64,000 nt of DNA from Luteimonas arsenica (lineage in GTDB: Bacteria > Pseudomonadota > Gammaproteobacteria > Xanthomonadales > Xanthomonadaceae). Of this stretch, positions 1 to 9,978 are shown piece after piece. Below the pieces are notes generated by a model. The model was not told the DNA's origin. It was given only the letters and a program-made list of their open reading frames with translations, and searched no databases. The translations under genes and the position numbers were made by a program. Position 1 is the first letter of the stretch. Each line of letters starts with the position of its first letter. The stretch is from positions 558,001 through 622,000 of the forward strand of contig NZ_SJRW01000002.1 of assembly GCF_004352825.1 (NCBI RefSeq). Direction: 5' to 3'.

Positions 1-392
1 CCGAGCGTGGCCGCGGCCTGCTCCAGGCGGCGGTCGACCGCTTCGATCGACAGCCGGATCGTGCGCACCATCAGCGGGAAGCCCATGATCGCGCTGGCCA
101 GGGCCGCGCCGGTCCAGCGGAACGCGAACGTGATGCCGAAGCGTTCGGCGAGGAAGGCACCGACCGCGCCCTGGCTGCCGAACACCACCAGCAGCGCATA
201 GCCCACCACCACCGGCGGCAGCACCAGCGGCAGGTGCACCAGGGCATCGAGCAGGGCCTTGCCGGGGAAGCGCCTGCGCGCCAGCAGCCAGGCCACCGCG
301 ATGCCGGCCGGCAGGCTTGCCAGCGCTGCGGCAAACGCCACCTTCAGGCTCAGCGCGATGGCGGTGAGTTCGGCGGGGCTGAAGTCGGGCAT
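1..392 (-). CDS. modB: Molybdate ABC transporter permease ModB (3' part missing)
   Basis: Inner-membrane permease of the molybdate importer. Reading the minus strand from the ATG at 392 gives a continuous frame of about 130 residues up to the window edge. It begins MPDFSPAELTAIALSLKVAF, contains hydrophobic segments and the stretch LPLVLPPVVVGYALLVVFG, and then the cytoplasmic-loop region MGFPLMVRTIRLSIEAVD, which resembles the ModB/CysT permease loop that docks on the ATPase. The start lies 18 nt after the modA stop, so the two are co-transcribed; modC is expected beyond the left edge. The stop codon is outside the window. Confidence 0.88.
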   Translation of the reverse strand, partial: MPDFSPAELTAIALSLKVAFAAALASLPAGIAVAWLLARRRFPGKALLDALVHLPLVLPPVVVGYALLVVFGSQGAVGAFLAERFGITFAFRWTGAALASAIMGFPLMVRTIRLSIEAVDRRLEQAAATL

Positions 393-410
393 CTGCGGCG
401 GACCGGCGCC

Positions 411-1199
411 TCAGCGCAGGCTGAAGCCGTGGCGGCGGAAGATGTCGCGCGCCGCGGGCGCCTGCAGCCAGCGCACGAAGGCCGCGGCCTGCGGGTGGCG
501 GCTGGCGGCCACCCGCGCGGCCGGGTAGACGATCTCCGGATGTGAGCCGGCCGGGAACGTCGCCAGCACGCGCACGCGCGGCTCCGCCCGTGCGTCGCTG
601 CCGTAGACCACGCCCAGCGGCGCTTCGCCGCGCGCCACCAGCATGAGCGCCGCGCGCACGTTCTCCACGCCGGCCACGCGTGGCGCCAGCGCTTCCCACA
701 GGCCCAGCGATTGGAAGCCGGCCTTGGCGTACTTGCCCGCCGGCACGCTGTCGACCATGCCCAGGGCGATGCGGCCGCGTTCGCCCAGCAGTGGTCGCAG
801 GTCGAGGTCCTGCTGCAGCGCGACCGGCGGCGAGCGCGAGGCTGCGGGCGCGATGAGCACCAGGGTGTTGCCCAGCAGTTCGCTGCGCGTATCGGCGTCG
901 ACCAGGCCTCTGCCCTGCAGTTCGTCCATCCAGTCCAGGTCGGCGGAGACGAAGACGTCCGCCGGCGCGCCCTGCTCGATCTGCCGCGCCAGCACCGAAC
1001 TGGCGGCGTAGGACACCCGCACCGGCTGCCCGCTGGCGACCTCGTAGGCGCGCGCGGCCTCGTCCATCGATTCCTTGAGGCTGGCCGCGGCGAACACCGT
1101 CAGCGGGGCATCGGCGGCCAGCGCCGTGCGCGGCCCCCACAGCGCGGCGATCGCGGCGAGGCCGCACAGGACCAGGGCATGGCGGCGGGAGGGATTCAT
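411..1199 (-). CDS. modA: Molybdate-binding periplasmic protein ModA
   Basis: Substrate-binding lipid-free component of the molybdate transporter; 262 aa, the usual family length. An N-terminal signal peptide ends around residue 28 (ALAADAPL). It is followed by the typical ModA opening [20 protein letters not shown], and later by [20 protein letters not shown] and [20 protein letters not shown], the regions that form the oxyanion pocket in this family. It lies directly upstream of modB in the same direction. A Mo-responsive operator was not found by eye. Confidence 0.93.
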   Translation of the reverse strand: MNPSRRHALVLCGLAAIAALWGPRTALAADAPLTVFAAASLKESMDEAARAYEVASGQPVRVSYAASSVLARQIEQGAPADVFVSADLDWMDELQGRGLVDADTRSELLGNTLVLIAPAASRSPPVALQQDLDLRPLLGERGRIALGMVDSVPAGKYAKAGFQSLGLWEALAPRVAGVENVRAALMLVARGEAPLGVVYGSDARAEPRVRVLATFPAGSHPEIVYPAARVAASRHPQAAAFVRWLQAPAARDIFRRHGFSLR

Positions 1200-1209
1200 C
1201 GAGCGGGGC

Positions 1210-2088
1210 CTAGAGCGTGTCCAGCGGGAAATCGAGGTAGCGGATGCCGTTGCCGCGCGGCGCGGGCAGGGCGCCGGCGCGGATGTTCACCTGCACCGAG
1301 GGGATGATCAGCGCGGGCATGGCCAGGGTGGCGTCGCGCGCCTCGCGGGTGGCCACGAAGCCGGCTTCGTCGATGCCGTCGCGGACGTGGATGTTGTCGC
1401 GTTTCTGCGCGCCGATCGTGGTTTCGCAGGCCGGCTCGCGGCCGCCGGGACCGTAGTCGTGGCAGATGAAGACGCGGGTGTCGTCGGGCAGTTCGTCGAA
1501 CAGGCGGCGGATGGAGCGGTACAGCGTCGCCGCGCTGCCGCCGGGGAAGTCGCAGCGCGCGGTGCCGCCGTCAGGCATGAACAGCGAGTCGCCGCTGAAC
1601 AATGCGTCGCCGACGAGGTAGGCGTTGCTGTCGCTGGTGTGCCCGGGCACCGGGATCGCGCGGCAGGCGAGGCCGCCGAGCGCGAAGGATTCTCCGGCCG
1701 CGAACAGGTGGTCGAACTGCGAGCCGTCCACGGCGAAGCCCGGCCCCAGGTCGAAAACCTCGCGGAACCGCGCCTGCACGCTGCGGATGCCTTCGCCGAT
1801 CGCCACCGGCACCCGTGGCCAGAAGGTCGCCTTCAGCCACTGCGCGGCGGAAAGGTGGTCCGCGTGGGCGTGGGTCTCGAGCAGCCAGCGCACCACGTAG
1901 CCGTGCGCCTGCACGCAGTCGGCCAGGGCCTGCGCCGAGGCCGTGCCGGTGCGCCCGGAGGCCATGTCGAAGTCCAGCACCGGATCGACGATCGCGGCCC
2001 CGCCGCTGGCCGCGTCCGCCACCACGTAGCTCCAGGTGCCGGTGCCGGCGTGGTGGAACGGGTGGACGACGGGCGCGGCGATGCTCAC
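1210..2088 (-). CDS. ETHE1/Blh-like MBL-fold metallo-hydrolase (probable persulfide dioxygenase)
   Basis: A 292-aa metallo-beta-lactamase-fold protein if started at the GTG at 2088, 4 nt after the stop of the upstream nuclease gene; a longer reading to 2196 would run deep into that gene and adds an unconserved leader. The metal motif THAHADH is at residues 72-78, followed by [15 protein letters not shown] and CHDYGPGG. The segment [20 protein letters not shown] resembles ETHE1-type persulfide dioxygenases and the BigR-regulated Blh proteins of Xylella and relatives. Known members oxidise glutathione persulfide; that specific activity is inferred here. No BigR or rhodanese gene is adjacent. 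Confidence 0.8.
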   Translation of the reverse strand: MSIAAPVVHPFHHAGTGTWSYVVADAASGGAAIVDPVLDFDMASGRTGTASAQALADCVQAHGYVVRWLLETHAHADHLSAAQWLKATFWPRVPVAIGEGIRSVQARFREVFDLGPGFAVDGSQFDHLFAAGESFALGGLACRAIPVPGHTSDSNAYLVGDALFSGDSLFMPDGGTARCDFPGGSAATLYRSIRRLFDELPDDTRVFICHDYGPGGREPACETTIGAQKRDNIHVRDGIDEAGFVATREARDATLAMPALIIPSVQVNIRAGALPAPRGNGIRYLDFPLDTL

Positions 2089-2092
2089 TGCT

Positions 2093-2899
2093 TTACCGCG
2101 GAGGTGCCAGCGCGTGGTTGAGCAGCATCGCCAGGCGGTAGCCGGCCTCGCGCAGGCGGCGTTCGGCCAGCGGCAGGCGCGCGTCGAGGAAGGCATCGTC
2201 GATCACGTGTTCGCCCTCGGGCGGATAGACCTCGCCCGCCTCGACCAGGCGGCAGGATTCCAGCGCCCACTCCAGCACCGGGCGGTCCGAGGCCAGGGTG
2301 GGGTCGTCGGGTAGTGGGGTCTGCAGGAGTTCCTGGGCGTAGTCGTCGAAACCCAGCCCGCGGCGCTTGATGATGGTGCCGTCCCAGATCCGGTGCAGGT
2401 TGCCGCCTTCGCCGTGGAGGTTGACCTGGTAGTCGTTGCCGCCCTTGTCGTCGCGCGGGCTGGCGTGCAGGGGCTGGTGCAGGTCGGCGACCAGGTGGAC
2501 GACGAACTTGAGCGCCTTGGCGCGGTCCTCGGGGGCCTGGCTGGCGTCGGCCAGCACGCGGTACATCAGGTTGGTCTGGGTGACCACGCAGTTGTTGCCG
2601 GGGCAGTCGCGCGGCGGCTCGAAGCCGCAGCGGCCGTCGAAGTTGATGTAGTGCCACTTCGCCGTGCGCTTGCCGAGCACGGAATCGGTCTCGCGCAGTT
2701 CATCGGCCCAGGTGGACACGCCGGCCAGCGTCGGATCGTCTTCGCCGGCCAGCAGGCGGTCGACTTCGGCGCGGGCGGCGGGCGTGAGCCCGGCCTCGGC
2801 GATGCGGGCCACGATGCGGTGGCCCTCCGCGCTCCAGGCGAAGGCGTCGCCTGCGAAGAATGCGAACGCGAGGGCGAATACGGCAAAGGTTCGTGGCAT
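2093..2899 (-). CDS. Secreted S1/P1-type nuclease
   Basis: 268 aa, zinc-dependent single-strand nuclease family. The signal peptide should be cleaved after residue 21 (GDAFA), exposing Trp22; in this family the mature N-terminal Trp is itself a zinc ligand, and it is followed by SAEGH as expected. Other family signatures are WHYINFDG and HLVADLHQPLHA (the HxxxDxH zinc motif), and GGNDYQV. The start at 2899 is preferred over an ATG 24 nt upstream because AGGAA lies at good spacing before it. A -10-like TAGAAT is present on the minus strand at 2930-2935. Probably degrades extracellular or periplasmic nucleic acid. Confidence 0.9.
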   Translation of the reverse strand: MPRTFAVFALAFAFFAGDAFAWSAEGHRIVARIAEAGLTPAARAEVDRLLAGEDDPTLAGVSTWADELRETDSVLGKRTAKWHYINFDGRCGFEPPRDCPGNNCVVTQTNLMYRVLADASQAPEDRAKALKFVVHLVADLHQPLHASPRDDKGGNDYQVNLHGEGGNLHRIWDGTIIKRRGLGFDDYAQELLQTPLPDDPTLASDRPVLEWALESCRLVEAGEVYPPEGEHVIDDAFLDARLPLAERRLREAGYRLAMLLNHALAPPR

Positions 2900-2968
2900 C
2901 GGGCGGTTCCTGTTCGGGCGCATGCGGCGATTCTAGCCCGCATGCGCCCGTGCCCGCCGCGCCGTGGT

Positions 2969-3613
2969 TCAGAAGCGCCAGACGTAGGCCACGCCGTAGA
3001 CCAGCGGGTCGATGTCGGCCTTGCCGAGCTTGATGCCGTTGACCTTGACGTCGGTCCCGATGTCGGCCCAGCGCGCATCCACGCGCAGGGCGCTGCGCTC
3101 GCCGATGGCGAAATCCAGACCCACGTGCGCCGCCAGGCCCCAGGAGTCCTCGAGCTCCAGGCGGGTGCCGGCCAGCGCGCCGGTGGTGTCCTCGCTGAAG
3201 AAGGTGGTGTAGTTCAGGCCGACGCCGACGAAGGGCGTCACCTGGCTCCCGTTGGTGAAGTGGTACTGCAGCGACACCACTGGCGGCAGCTGTTTCGTGC
3301 TGCCGACCTTGCCGACGCCGCGGATGCTGATGTCGTGCTGGAAGGGGAGCGCAGCCAGCACCTCGATGCCGAGGTTGTCGCGGATGAAGTATTCGGCGGT
3401 GATGGTCGGGCGGACGCTGCCGTCCACTTCGGTCGGCGGCAGCGGGCCGAGGCCGAGCGCGGTGGCGTCGAGGCTGCCGTTGCTGGACTTCGGGTCGACG
3501 TTGTGGACGCCGATGCCCAGCGTCCAGTCGCCAGCGGACTGGGCGAGGGCGGCCGGGGCGGCGAGGGCACCGGCCAGGGCCAGGGCGAGCAGGAGGAGGG
3601 GCTTGCGGGACAT
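2969..3613 (-). CDS. ompW: OmpW family outer-membrane protein
   Basis: 214 aa with a clear signal peptide (MSRKPLLLLALALAGALAA, cleavage near LAQSAG). The mature part has alternating hydrophobic beta-strands, the OmpW-like segments GVHNVDPKS, EYFIRDNLGIEVLAALPF and PFVGVGLNYTTFF, and ends in aromatic WRF, the usual C-terminal signal for outer-membrane insertion. The family forms an eight-stranded barrel that passes small hydrophobic compounds. The start at 3613 is the only one that puts the signal peptide at the N terminus; the frame is open 60 nt further upstream. It is divergent from gap. Confidence 0.9.
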   Translation of the reverse strand: MSRKPLLLLALALAGALAAPAALAQSAGDWTLGIGVHNVDPKSSNGSLDATALGLGPLPPTEVDGSVRPTITAEYFIRDNLGIEVLAALPFQHDISIRGVGKVGSTKQLPPVVSLQYHFTNGSQVTPFVGVGLNYTTFFSEDTTGALAGTRLELEDSWGLAAHVGLDFAIGERSALRVDARWADIGTDVKVNGIKLGKADIDPLVYGVAYVWRF

Positions 3614-3676
3614 GGTGGGGTTTTCTCGTGGGGAGGATGGCGGCATGGTGCGCGCCGCCATTCGCCACCGCATTGA

Positions 3677-4789
<1,113 letters not shown>

Positions 4790-4813
4790 GCGCCACGCCA
4801 ACGCTGGATCGAT

Positions 4814-4845
4814 GGAAGCCCCGCCGCGTGCGGGGCTTCCTGTTT
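4814..4845 (+). terminator. Rho-independent terminator of gap
   Basis: Perfect 11-bp stem (GGAAGCCCCGC at 4814-4824 with GCGGGGCTTCC at 4830-4840), 5-nt loop, then TGTTT. It lies 25 nt after the gap stop codon. Confidence 0.85.
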
Positions 4846-4911
4846 CCGGGCTGATTTCCGGGCTAAGGTGCCGCCTGGGCCGCGGGCGCGGCGGACTGTG
4901 GAAGCCGGCGA

Positions 4912-7635
4912 ATGGAATCGATCCTGATGCTCCTGGGGCTGGCGGTGCTCGCGGTGCCGGTGCTGCTGGTACTGGCGCTGGTCGGACTGGGGCAGCTGAA
5001 GCAGCGCGTGGCGGTGCTCGAGGACGAAGTGGGGCGGCTACGGGCGGAAGCCGCGTCGCGGGGAGCGGTACAGGTCGCACGCACGATGCCGGCGGCTTCG
5101 CCTTCGCACGCATCCGGACCTGCGCCAGCGCCAGCGTCCGTGTCCGCGCAGCCGCCGAAGCAGCCACAACAGCCACAACAGCCACAACAGCCGCCGCAGC
5201 CGCCGCAGCAGCAACAGCACCCACTGCCACAGCCAGCGCCCGGCCGCGCCGCGTCCGCGTCCGCGTCGGCCCCGCTGCGCTCCCGCATCGAGCCGGTGCC
5301 CGCCGCTGCCCGCCGGGCGCCGTCTGAACCCGGCGCGGCCGATCGCCTCGTGGTCGCGGTGAAGCGCTGGTTCACCGAGGGCAACGTGCCGGTCAAGGTC
5401 GGCGTGCTGGTGCTGCTGGCCGGCGTGGCCGCGCTGCTGAAGTACGCCAGCGACCAGGGCTGGCTCAGCCTGCCGATGAGCCTGCGCCTGGCGGCCATCG
5501 CCGCGGCGGCGCTGGCGGCGCTGGCCTTCGCGTGGCGCAAGCGCGAACGCCACCGCAGCTTCGCGCTGGCGGTTCAGGGCGGCGCGATCGGCGTGCTGCT
5601 GCTGGTGGTGTTCGCGGCGTTCAAGCTCCACGGCCTGCTGCCGGCCGGCGTCGCCTTCGCCGCCAGCGTCGCCCTGGTCGCGGCGCTGGGCGTGCTGGCG
5701 GTGCTGCAGGATTCGCGCACCCTGGCCGTGTTCGGGATCCTTGCAGGCTTCATGGCGCCGATCTGGCTGTCCACCGGCAGCGGCAACCACGTGGTGCTGT
5801 TCTCGTACTACGCGCTGCTCAACGCGGCGATCTTCGCCATCGCCTGGCTGCGGCCCTGGCGCGAGCTCAACCTGCTCGGCTGGGCGTTCACCTGGGGCAT
5901 CGGCGTGGCCTGGGGCGTACTGGCCTACGAGCCTTCGAAGTTCGCCAGCACGCAGCCGTTCCTGCTGCTGTTCTTCGCCTTCTACCTGGCACTGCCGATC
6001 CTGTATGCGCGCAAGCGGCCTCCGGGGCGGCGCGATGTGGTCGACGGTGGCCTGCTGTTCGGCACGCCGCTGGTGGCCTTCGTGCTGCAGGCCACGCTCC
6101 TGGATGGCGCGCGCATGCCGCTGGCGATGTGCGCGCTGGGGCTGGCGGCGGTCTATGCCGCGCTGGCCTGGTGGCAGCGGCGCGGGCCGCACGCGGTGCT
6201 GGCAGAGTCCTACGTGCTGCTGGCCGCCGGCTTCGCCACGCTGGCGGTGCCGCTGGCGCTGTCGGCCAGCGCCACCGCAGCGGTGTTCGCGGTCGAGGGC
6301 GCGGGGCTGGCGTGGCTGGGCCTGCGCACGGGACGGCGGCTGCCGCGCTGGGCGGGCGCCGCGCTGCAGGCCGCCGCCGCGGTGGCCTTCCTCATCGGCT
6401 ACGTGGACATGCCGGCGACCGTCCGTGTGCTGGCCAACCCGTACTTCGCCGGGTTCCTGCTGTTGGCGCTGGCGGGCTTCGCCAGCGCCTGGTGGTACCG
6501 CGCGGCCGGGCGCCAGGGCATGGCTGCGCTGTACTACGGCTGGGGCCTGGCCTGGTGGTGCGCGGGCGCGCTGAGCGAGGTGCTGGAGCACGTCGCCGCC
6601 GGCCTGCGTGCCGATGCGCTGCTCGCCGTGGTCGCGGTGACGGCACTGCTGGCGGGCGAGGTGCAGCGCCGTCGGGCGGCGCCGGCGCTGGTGATGACGG
6701 TGCTGGGTGCATTCGTCCTGGCCGCGCCGCTGGCGATCGCGCAGATGGACGCGCACGGCCAGCCGTTCGCGGGTTGGGGCGGCGTGGCCTGGCTGCTGTT
6801 CGCGGCCTGCGGCCTGCGCAGCCTCGCCGGCCTGCGCACGGAGGGCGCGCGCGCTGCGGGCTGGGCGCAGTTCGCGTGGTGGCTGCTGTGGGCGCTGGTG
6901 CTGTCGCTGTCGGCCTGGGAGGCGGTTCGCGGGCAGGCCTTCGGCAGCGGCTGGCGGCTGGCGGCGCCCGCGCTGCCGTGGCTGGTGTTGCTGGCCGTCG
7001 CGCAGCTTCGCTGGCGCTGGCTGAGGCTGCCGCTGGGTGCGGCCTTCGACGCCATGCGCGTGCCCCTGTCCACGGTGTTGCTGCTCGTGGTCGGCCTCGG
7101 CTGGCTGCGCGCCCTGCGCGACGCCGGCGGCAGCGCGCCTCTGCCCTGGTTGCCCCTGCTCAATCCGCTCGACCTGGCCCAGTTGGCGGCGCTGGCGCTG
7201 TTCGGCGGCTGGCTGTGGTCGGCGCAGGCACCGCTGGCGTTCGCGCAGCGGCGGGTCGCGCTGCTGTCGGCGTCCGGCTTCCTGCTGGTCACCTGCATCA
7301 CCCTGCGCGCGGTCCACCACTGGGGCGGCCTGCCCTGGGGCGAGGCGATGTGGTCGACCAGCCTCGCGCAGACGGCGCTGACGGTGGTCTGGAGCGTGCT
7401 CGGCGTGGCGGGTTGGATCGCAGGCTCGCGCCGTGGCCAGCGCGTGCTGTGGCTGGCCGGCGCGGTGCTGATGGGCCTGGTGCTGGCGAAGCTGGTGCTG
7501 GTCGATCGCCAGCACCTGGGCAACCTGCTGGGCATCGGCTCGTTCATGGCCTACGGCCTGCTTTGCACCGTGGTCGGCTGGTTCGCGCCTGCGCCGCCGC
7601 GGGCGGCAGGCGGGAGCACGGCGACGGCAGGCTGA
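4912..7635 (+). CDS. DUF2339 multi-spanning membrane protein
   Basis: 907 aa. One N-terminal membrane segment (about residues 5-25, LMLLGLAVLAVPVLLVLALV) is followed by a short coiled-coil-like stretch (LKQRVAVLEDEVGRLRAEA), a proline/glutamine-rich linker (about 65-125), a conserved KRWFTEGNVPVKVGVLVLLA segment, and then a long series of Leu/Ala-rich membrane helices to the end. This layout is that of the DUF2339 family, whose function is unknown. The linker is encoded partly by a tandem 9-nt repeat (see repeat at 5161). It lies alone between gap and the convergent DsbA-like gene. Confidence 0.85.
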   Translation: MESILMLLGLAVLAVPVLLVLALVGLGQLKQRVAVLEDEVGRLRAEAASRGAVQVARTMPAASPSHASGPAPAPASVSAQPPKQPQQPQQPQQPPQPPQQQQHPLPQPAPGRAASASASAPLRSRIEPVPAAARRAPSEPGAADRLVVAVKRWFTEGNVPVKVGVLVLLAGVAALLKYASDQGWLSLPMSLRLAAIAAAALAALAFAWRKRERHRSFALAVQGGAIGVLLLVVFAAFKLHGLLPAGVAFAASVALVAALGVLAVLQDSRTLAVFGILAGFMAPIWLSTGSGNHVVLFSYYALLNAAIFAIAWLRPWRELNLLGWAFTWGIGVAWGVLAYEPSKFASTQPFLLLFFAFYLALPILYARKRPPGRRDVVDGGLLFGTPLVAFVLQATLLDGARMPLAMCALGLAAVYAALAWWQRRGPHAVLAESYVLLAAGFATLAVPLALSASATAAVFAVEGAGLAWLGLRTGRRLPRWAGAALQAAAAVAFLIGYVDMPATVRVLANPYFAGFLLLALAGFASAWWYRAAGRQGMAALYYGWGLAWWCAGALSEVLEHVAAGLRADALLAVVAVTALLAGEVQRRRAAPALVMTVLGAFVLAAPLAIAQMDAHGQPFAGWGGVAWLLFAACGLRSLAGLRTEGARAAGWAQFAWWLLWALVLSLSAWEAVRGQAFGSGWRLAAPALPWLVLLAVAQLRWRWLRLPLGAAFDAMRVPLSTVLLLVVGLGWLRALRDAGGSAPLPWLPLLNPLDLAQLAALALFGGWLWSAQAPLAFAQRRVALLSASGFLLVTCITLRAVHHWGGLPWGEAMWSTSLAQTALTVVWSVLGVAGWIAGSRRGQRVLWLAGAVLMGLVLAKLVLVDRQHLGNLLGIGSFMAYGLLCTVVGWFAPAPPRAAGGSTATAG
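5161..5193 (+). repeat. Tandem 9-nt repeat (CAGCCACAA) in the DUF2339 gene
   Basis: Three exact copies of CAGCCACAA followed by CAG, merging into CCGCCGCAG repeats. It encodes QPQ units. Because the unit is a multiple of three, copy-number change would alter linker length and not frame. Confidence 0.8.
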
Positions 7636-7656
7636 GTCAGGCCGCCAGGCCGGCGC

Positions 7657-8379
7657 TTACTGTCGGGGGGCGTGATCCGGGACCTGGCACCCGTCCGGGC
7701 CGCAGGCGTCGCCAGTGTCGCCTGCGTCGTCCACGGCGGACGCTGCCGCCAGTTCGCGCAGCGCCTGGGCCAGGGCTTCCGGCGGATGCGCGCCCTGGAT
7801 GCCGTGGCGGCCGTCGATGACGAAGGTCGGCACCGCGCGGATGCCCAGCTCGCGGGCCTGGTCCAGTCCGGCCTGCACTTCGGACAGGCCTTCGTCGGAG
7901 TCCAGCATCGCCCGAACCCGTGCGGCGTCGAGGCCAGCGGCCGCGCCGGCTTCGACCAGCACTTCGGGGTCCGCCAGGTTGCGGCCTTCGGTGAAGTGCG
8001 CGCGGAACAGGGCTTCGCCGACCGCGGCGGCATCGCCCTCGCGCGCGGCCAGCCACATCAGGCGGTGGCCGGGCAGGGTGGTGACCCGGACCTGGCCGCG
8101 GTCGAAGTCCATCGGCAGGCCTTCGGCGCGCGCGGCGTCCGCGGTGCGGGCGAGCATCTGCGCGGCCTGGTCGGCGCCGCCGAACTTCGCGGCATAGGCC
8201 TCGCGCAGCGGCACCGGGGTGGCGTCGGCCTCGGGGTCGAGCAGGAAGGGGCGCCAGTGGATGTCGACCGCCGGCGCGTCGTCGCCCAGCAATTCCAGGG
8301 CGCGAAGCAGGCGGTGCTTGCCGATCCAGCACCATGGGCAGACCAGGTCGGACCAGATGTCGATGCGCATGGCCTTCAT
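7657..8379 (-). CDS. DsbA-family (FrnE-like) thiol oxidoreductase
   Basis: 240 aa, thioredoxin fold with the active site SDLVCPWC (Cys14 and Cys17) right at the N terminus and no signal peptide, as in the cytoplasmic FrnE/polyketide-type DsbA proteins. The cis-proline region is RAVPTFVIDG. An unusual C-terminal tail carries two more cysteines (ACGPDGC). The ATG at 8379 overlaps the stop of the upstream RDD gene as ATGA and sits behind AAGGAAGG; an ATG at 8370 is the alternative. It is convergent with the DUF2339 gene. The physiological substrate cannot be told from sequence. Confidence 0.85.
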   Translation of the reverse strand: MKAMRIDIWSDLVCPWCWIGKHRLLRALELLGDDAPAVDIHWRPFLLDPEADATPVPLREAYAAKFGGADQAAQMLARTADAARAEGLPMDFDRGQVRVTTLPGHRLMWLAAREGDAAAVGEALFRAHFTEGRNLADPEVLVEAGAAAGLDAARVRAMLDSDEGLSEVQAGLDQARELGIRAVPTFVIDGRHGIQGAHPPEALAQALRELAAASAVDDAGDTGDACGPDGCQVPDHAPRQ

Positions 8380-8876
8380 TCCTTCCTTTTCGGTTCGTGG
8401 AGCACGCGCGTGCCTGCCGCGCGGTCGTGCCAGGTCAGGCGGTCGCGGTCGAACCAGGCCCACCAGAAGCCGAGCCCGGCGGCCGCCAGCGACAGCGTGG
8501 CCACCGCGTAGCGGCGCCACAGCGCGGACCGGGTCGGTGGCTGGCCGTCGGCGGACACCACGCGCAGCCGCCAGGGGCGCATGCCCAGGGTCTGCCCGCC
8601 GCGCCGCCAGCTGACCGTGGCGTAGGCGCCGGTGATGGCCCAGCAGCACAGCCACAGCAGCCATTGCAGCAGGCTGAAGGGTTCGATGTTCTCGCGCGGG
8701 GCATGCCCGGCCAGGGTGTAGCCGAGCGCGAACACGAAGCCCAGCAGAAACCACAGCGACAACACCGGCAGCAGGTCGTACAGCATCGCCAGCATCCGCT
8801 TGCCGATGTGCGCGCCGGGGCGCGCGTTGCTTGCGGTGGCGGGTGGCGGGGAGTCGCGCGGCGCGTCGGTGGTCAT
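8376..8876 (-). CDS. RDD family membrane protein
   Basis: 166 aa. Residues about 20-60 hold the family signature, with RMLAMLYDLLPVLSLWFLLGF containing the Arg/Asp pair that names the family, then TVSWRRGGQTLGMRPWRLRVV, the second conserved block. Three or four membrane helices are visible. RDD proteins are small inner-membrane proteins, some implicated in ion transport; no function can be assigned here. The start is the ATG at 8876; a GTG at 8882 is also in frame. It is translationally coupled to the DsbA-like gene by a 4-nt overlap and divergent from xerD with only 46 bp between starts. Confidence 0.82.
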   Translation of the reverse strand: MTTDAPRDSPPPATASNARPGAHIGKRMLAMLYDLLPVLSLWFLLGFVFALGYTLAGHAPRENIEPFSLLQWLLWLCCWAITGAYATVSWRRGGQTLGMRPWRLRVVSADGQPPTRSALWRRYAVATLSLAAAGLGFWWAWFDRDRLTWHDRAAGTRVLHEPKRKE

Positions 8877-8922
8877 CGCCACAGGATAGCCGCCGCGACC
8901 CGCGCGCCGCTAAGCTGGGCCG

Positions 8923-9870
8923 ATGACCGCGTCCACGCCCGCCGAGCGCCGCACGCGCGCGATGCGGCTGCCACCGCTGCGCGATGCCGATGCGCGCGCG
9001 ATCGACAGCTTCATCGATGCCTGGTGGGCCGAGTCGGGCGCCGCCCGGCCGACCCTGGACAGCTACCGCCGTGACCTGCAGGGCTTCGCCCGCTGGCGCG
9101 ACCGCGGCGACATCGCCGCCGCCGATCGTGCCGGCCTGTTCGATTACCTGGCCTGGCGCAGCCGGGAAGGGTATTCGCCGCGCAGCAATTCGCGCCTGCT
9201 CTCGGCGCTGCGTGCCTTCTACGGCTGGCGGCTGCGCCAGGGCCTGCGTGCCGACGATCCCACCGCCCTGCTGGAGCCGCCGAAGCTGCCGCGCCTGCTG
9301 CCCAAGGCCCTGGCCGAGGCCGACATCGACCGGCTGCTCGCCGCCGCCGACGTCGACACCCCGGAAGGCCTGCGCGACCGCGCCATGCTCGAGCTGATGT
9401 ACGCCTGCGGCCTGCGCGTGAGCGAACTGGTGGGCCTGTCGGCCGTGGCGGTGAACCTGCGCCAGGGCGTGCTGCGCGTGCTCGGCAAGGGCGGCAAGGA
9501 GCGGCTGGTGCCGCTGGGCGAGGAGGCGCAGGACTGGCTGGAACGCTACCTCGCCCGCTCGCGGCCGGCGCTGGCCGGCAGCCAGGCCCCGCACGAACTG
9601 TTCCTGACCGCCCGCGCCCAGCCGCTGACCCGGCAGGCCTTCTGGGTCCTGGTCAAGCGCCACGCGGCGGCCGCCGGCATCGACCCGCGGCGGATCAGTC
9701 CGCACGGCCTCCGCCACAGCTTCGCCACCCACCTGCTCAACCACGGCGCCGATCTGCGTTCGCTGCAGATGCTGCTCGGCCACAGTTCGCTGTCCACCAC
9801 GCAGATCTACACGCTGGTGGCCCGCGAACAGCTCAAGCGGCTGCACGCCCGCCACCACCCCCGGGCCTGA
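8923..9870 (+). CDS. xerD: Tyrosine recombinase XerD
   Basis: 315 aa; acts with XerC at dif to resolve chromosome dimers at division. The N-terminal SAM-like DNA-binding domain covers about residues 25-110. Catalytic residues are all present: Arg165 (CGLRVSELV), Lys189 (LGKGGKERLVPLG), His261 and Arg264 (HGLRHSFATHLL), His287 (LLGHSSLSTTQIYT) and nucleophile Tyr296. XerD rather than XerC is favoured by the following dsbC, the gene order known from enterobacteria. A -10-like TAAGCT ends only 6 nt before the start codon, so the mRNA may be leaderless. Confidence 0.93.
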   Translation: MTASTPAERRTRAMRLPPLRDADARAIDSFIDAWWAESGAARPTLDSYRRDLQGFARWRDRGDIAAADRAGLFDYLAWRSREGYSPRSNSRLLSALRAFYGWRLRQGLRADDPTALLEPPKLPRLLPKALAEADIDRLLAAADVDTPEGLRDRAMLELMYACGLRVSELVGLSAVAVNLRQGVLRVLGKGGKERLVPLGEEAQDWLERYLARSRPALAGSQAPHELFLTARAQPLTRQAFWVLVKRHAAAAGIDPRRISPHGLRHSFATHLLNHGADLRSLQMLLGHSSLSTTQIYTLVAREQLKRLHARHHPRA

Positions 9871-9978
9871 CGCCCCGCGCAACGGCGGTCGGATGGCCGA
9901 CGGCGATGCCCGGGCGCGCATGCGAGAATGCCCGCTTTGGCGCCGGCCCCCGGGCGCCGCCCGGATCGAGAGTCGCGA

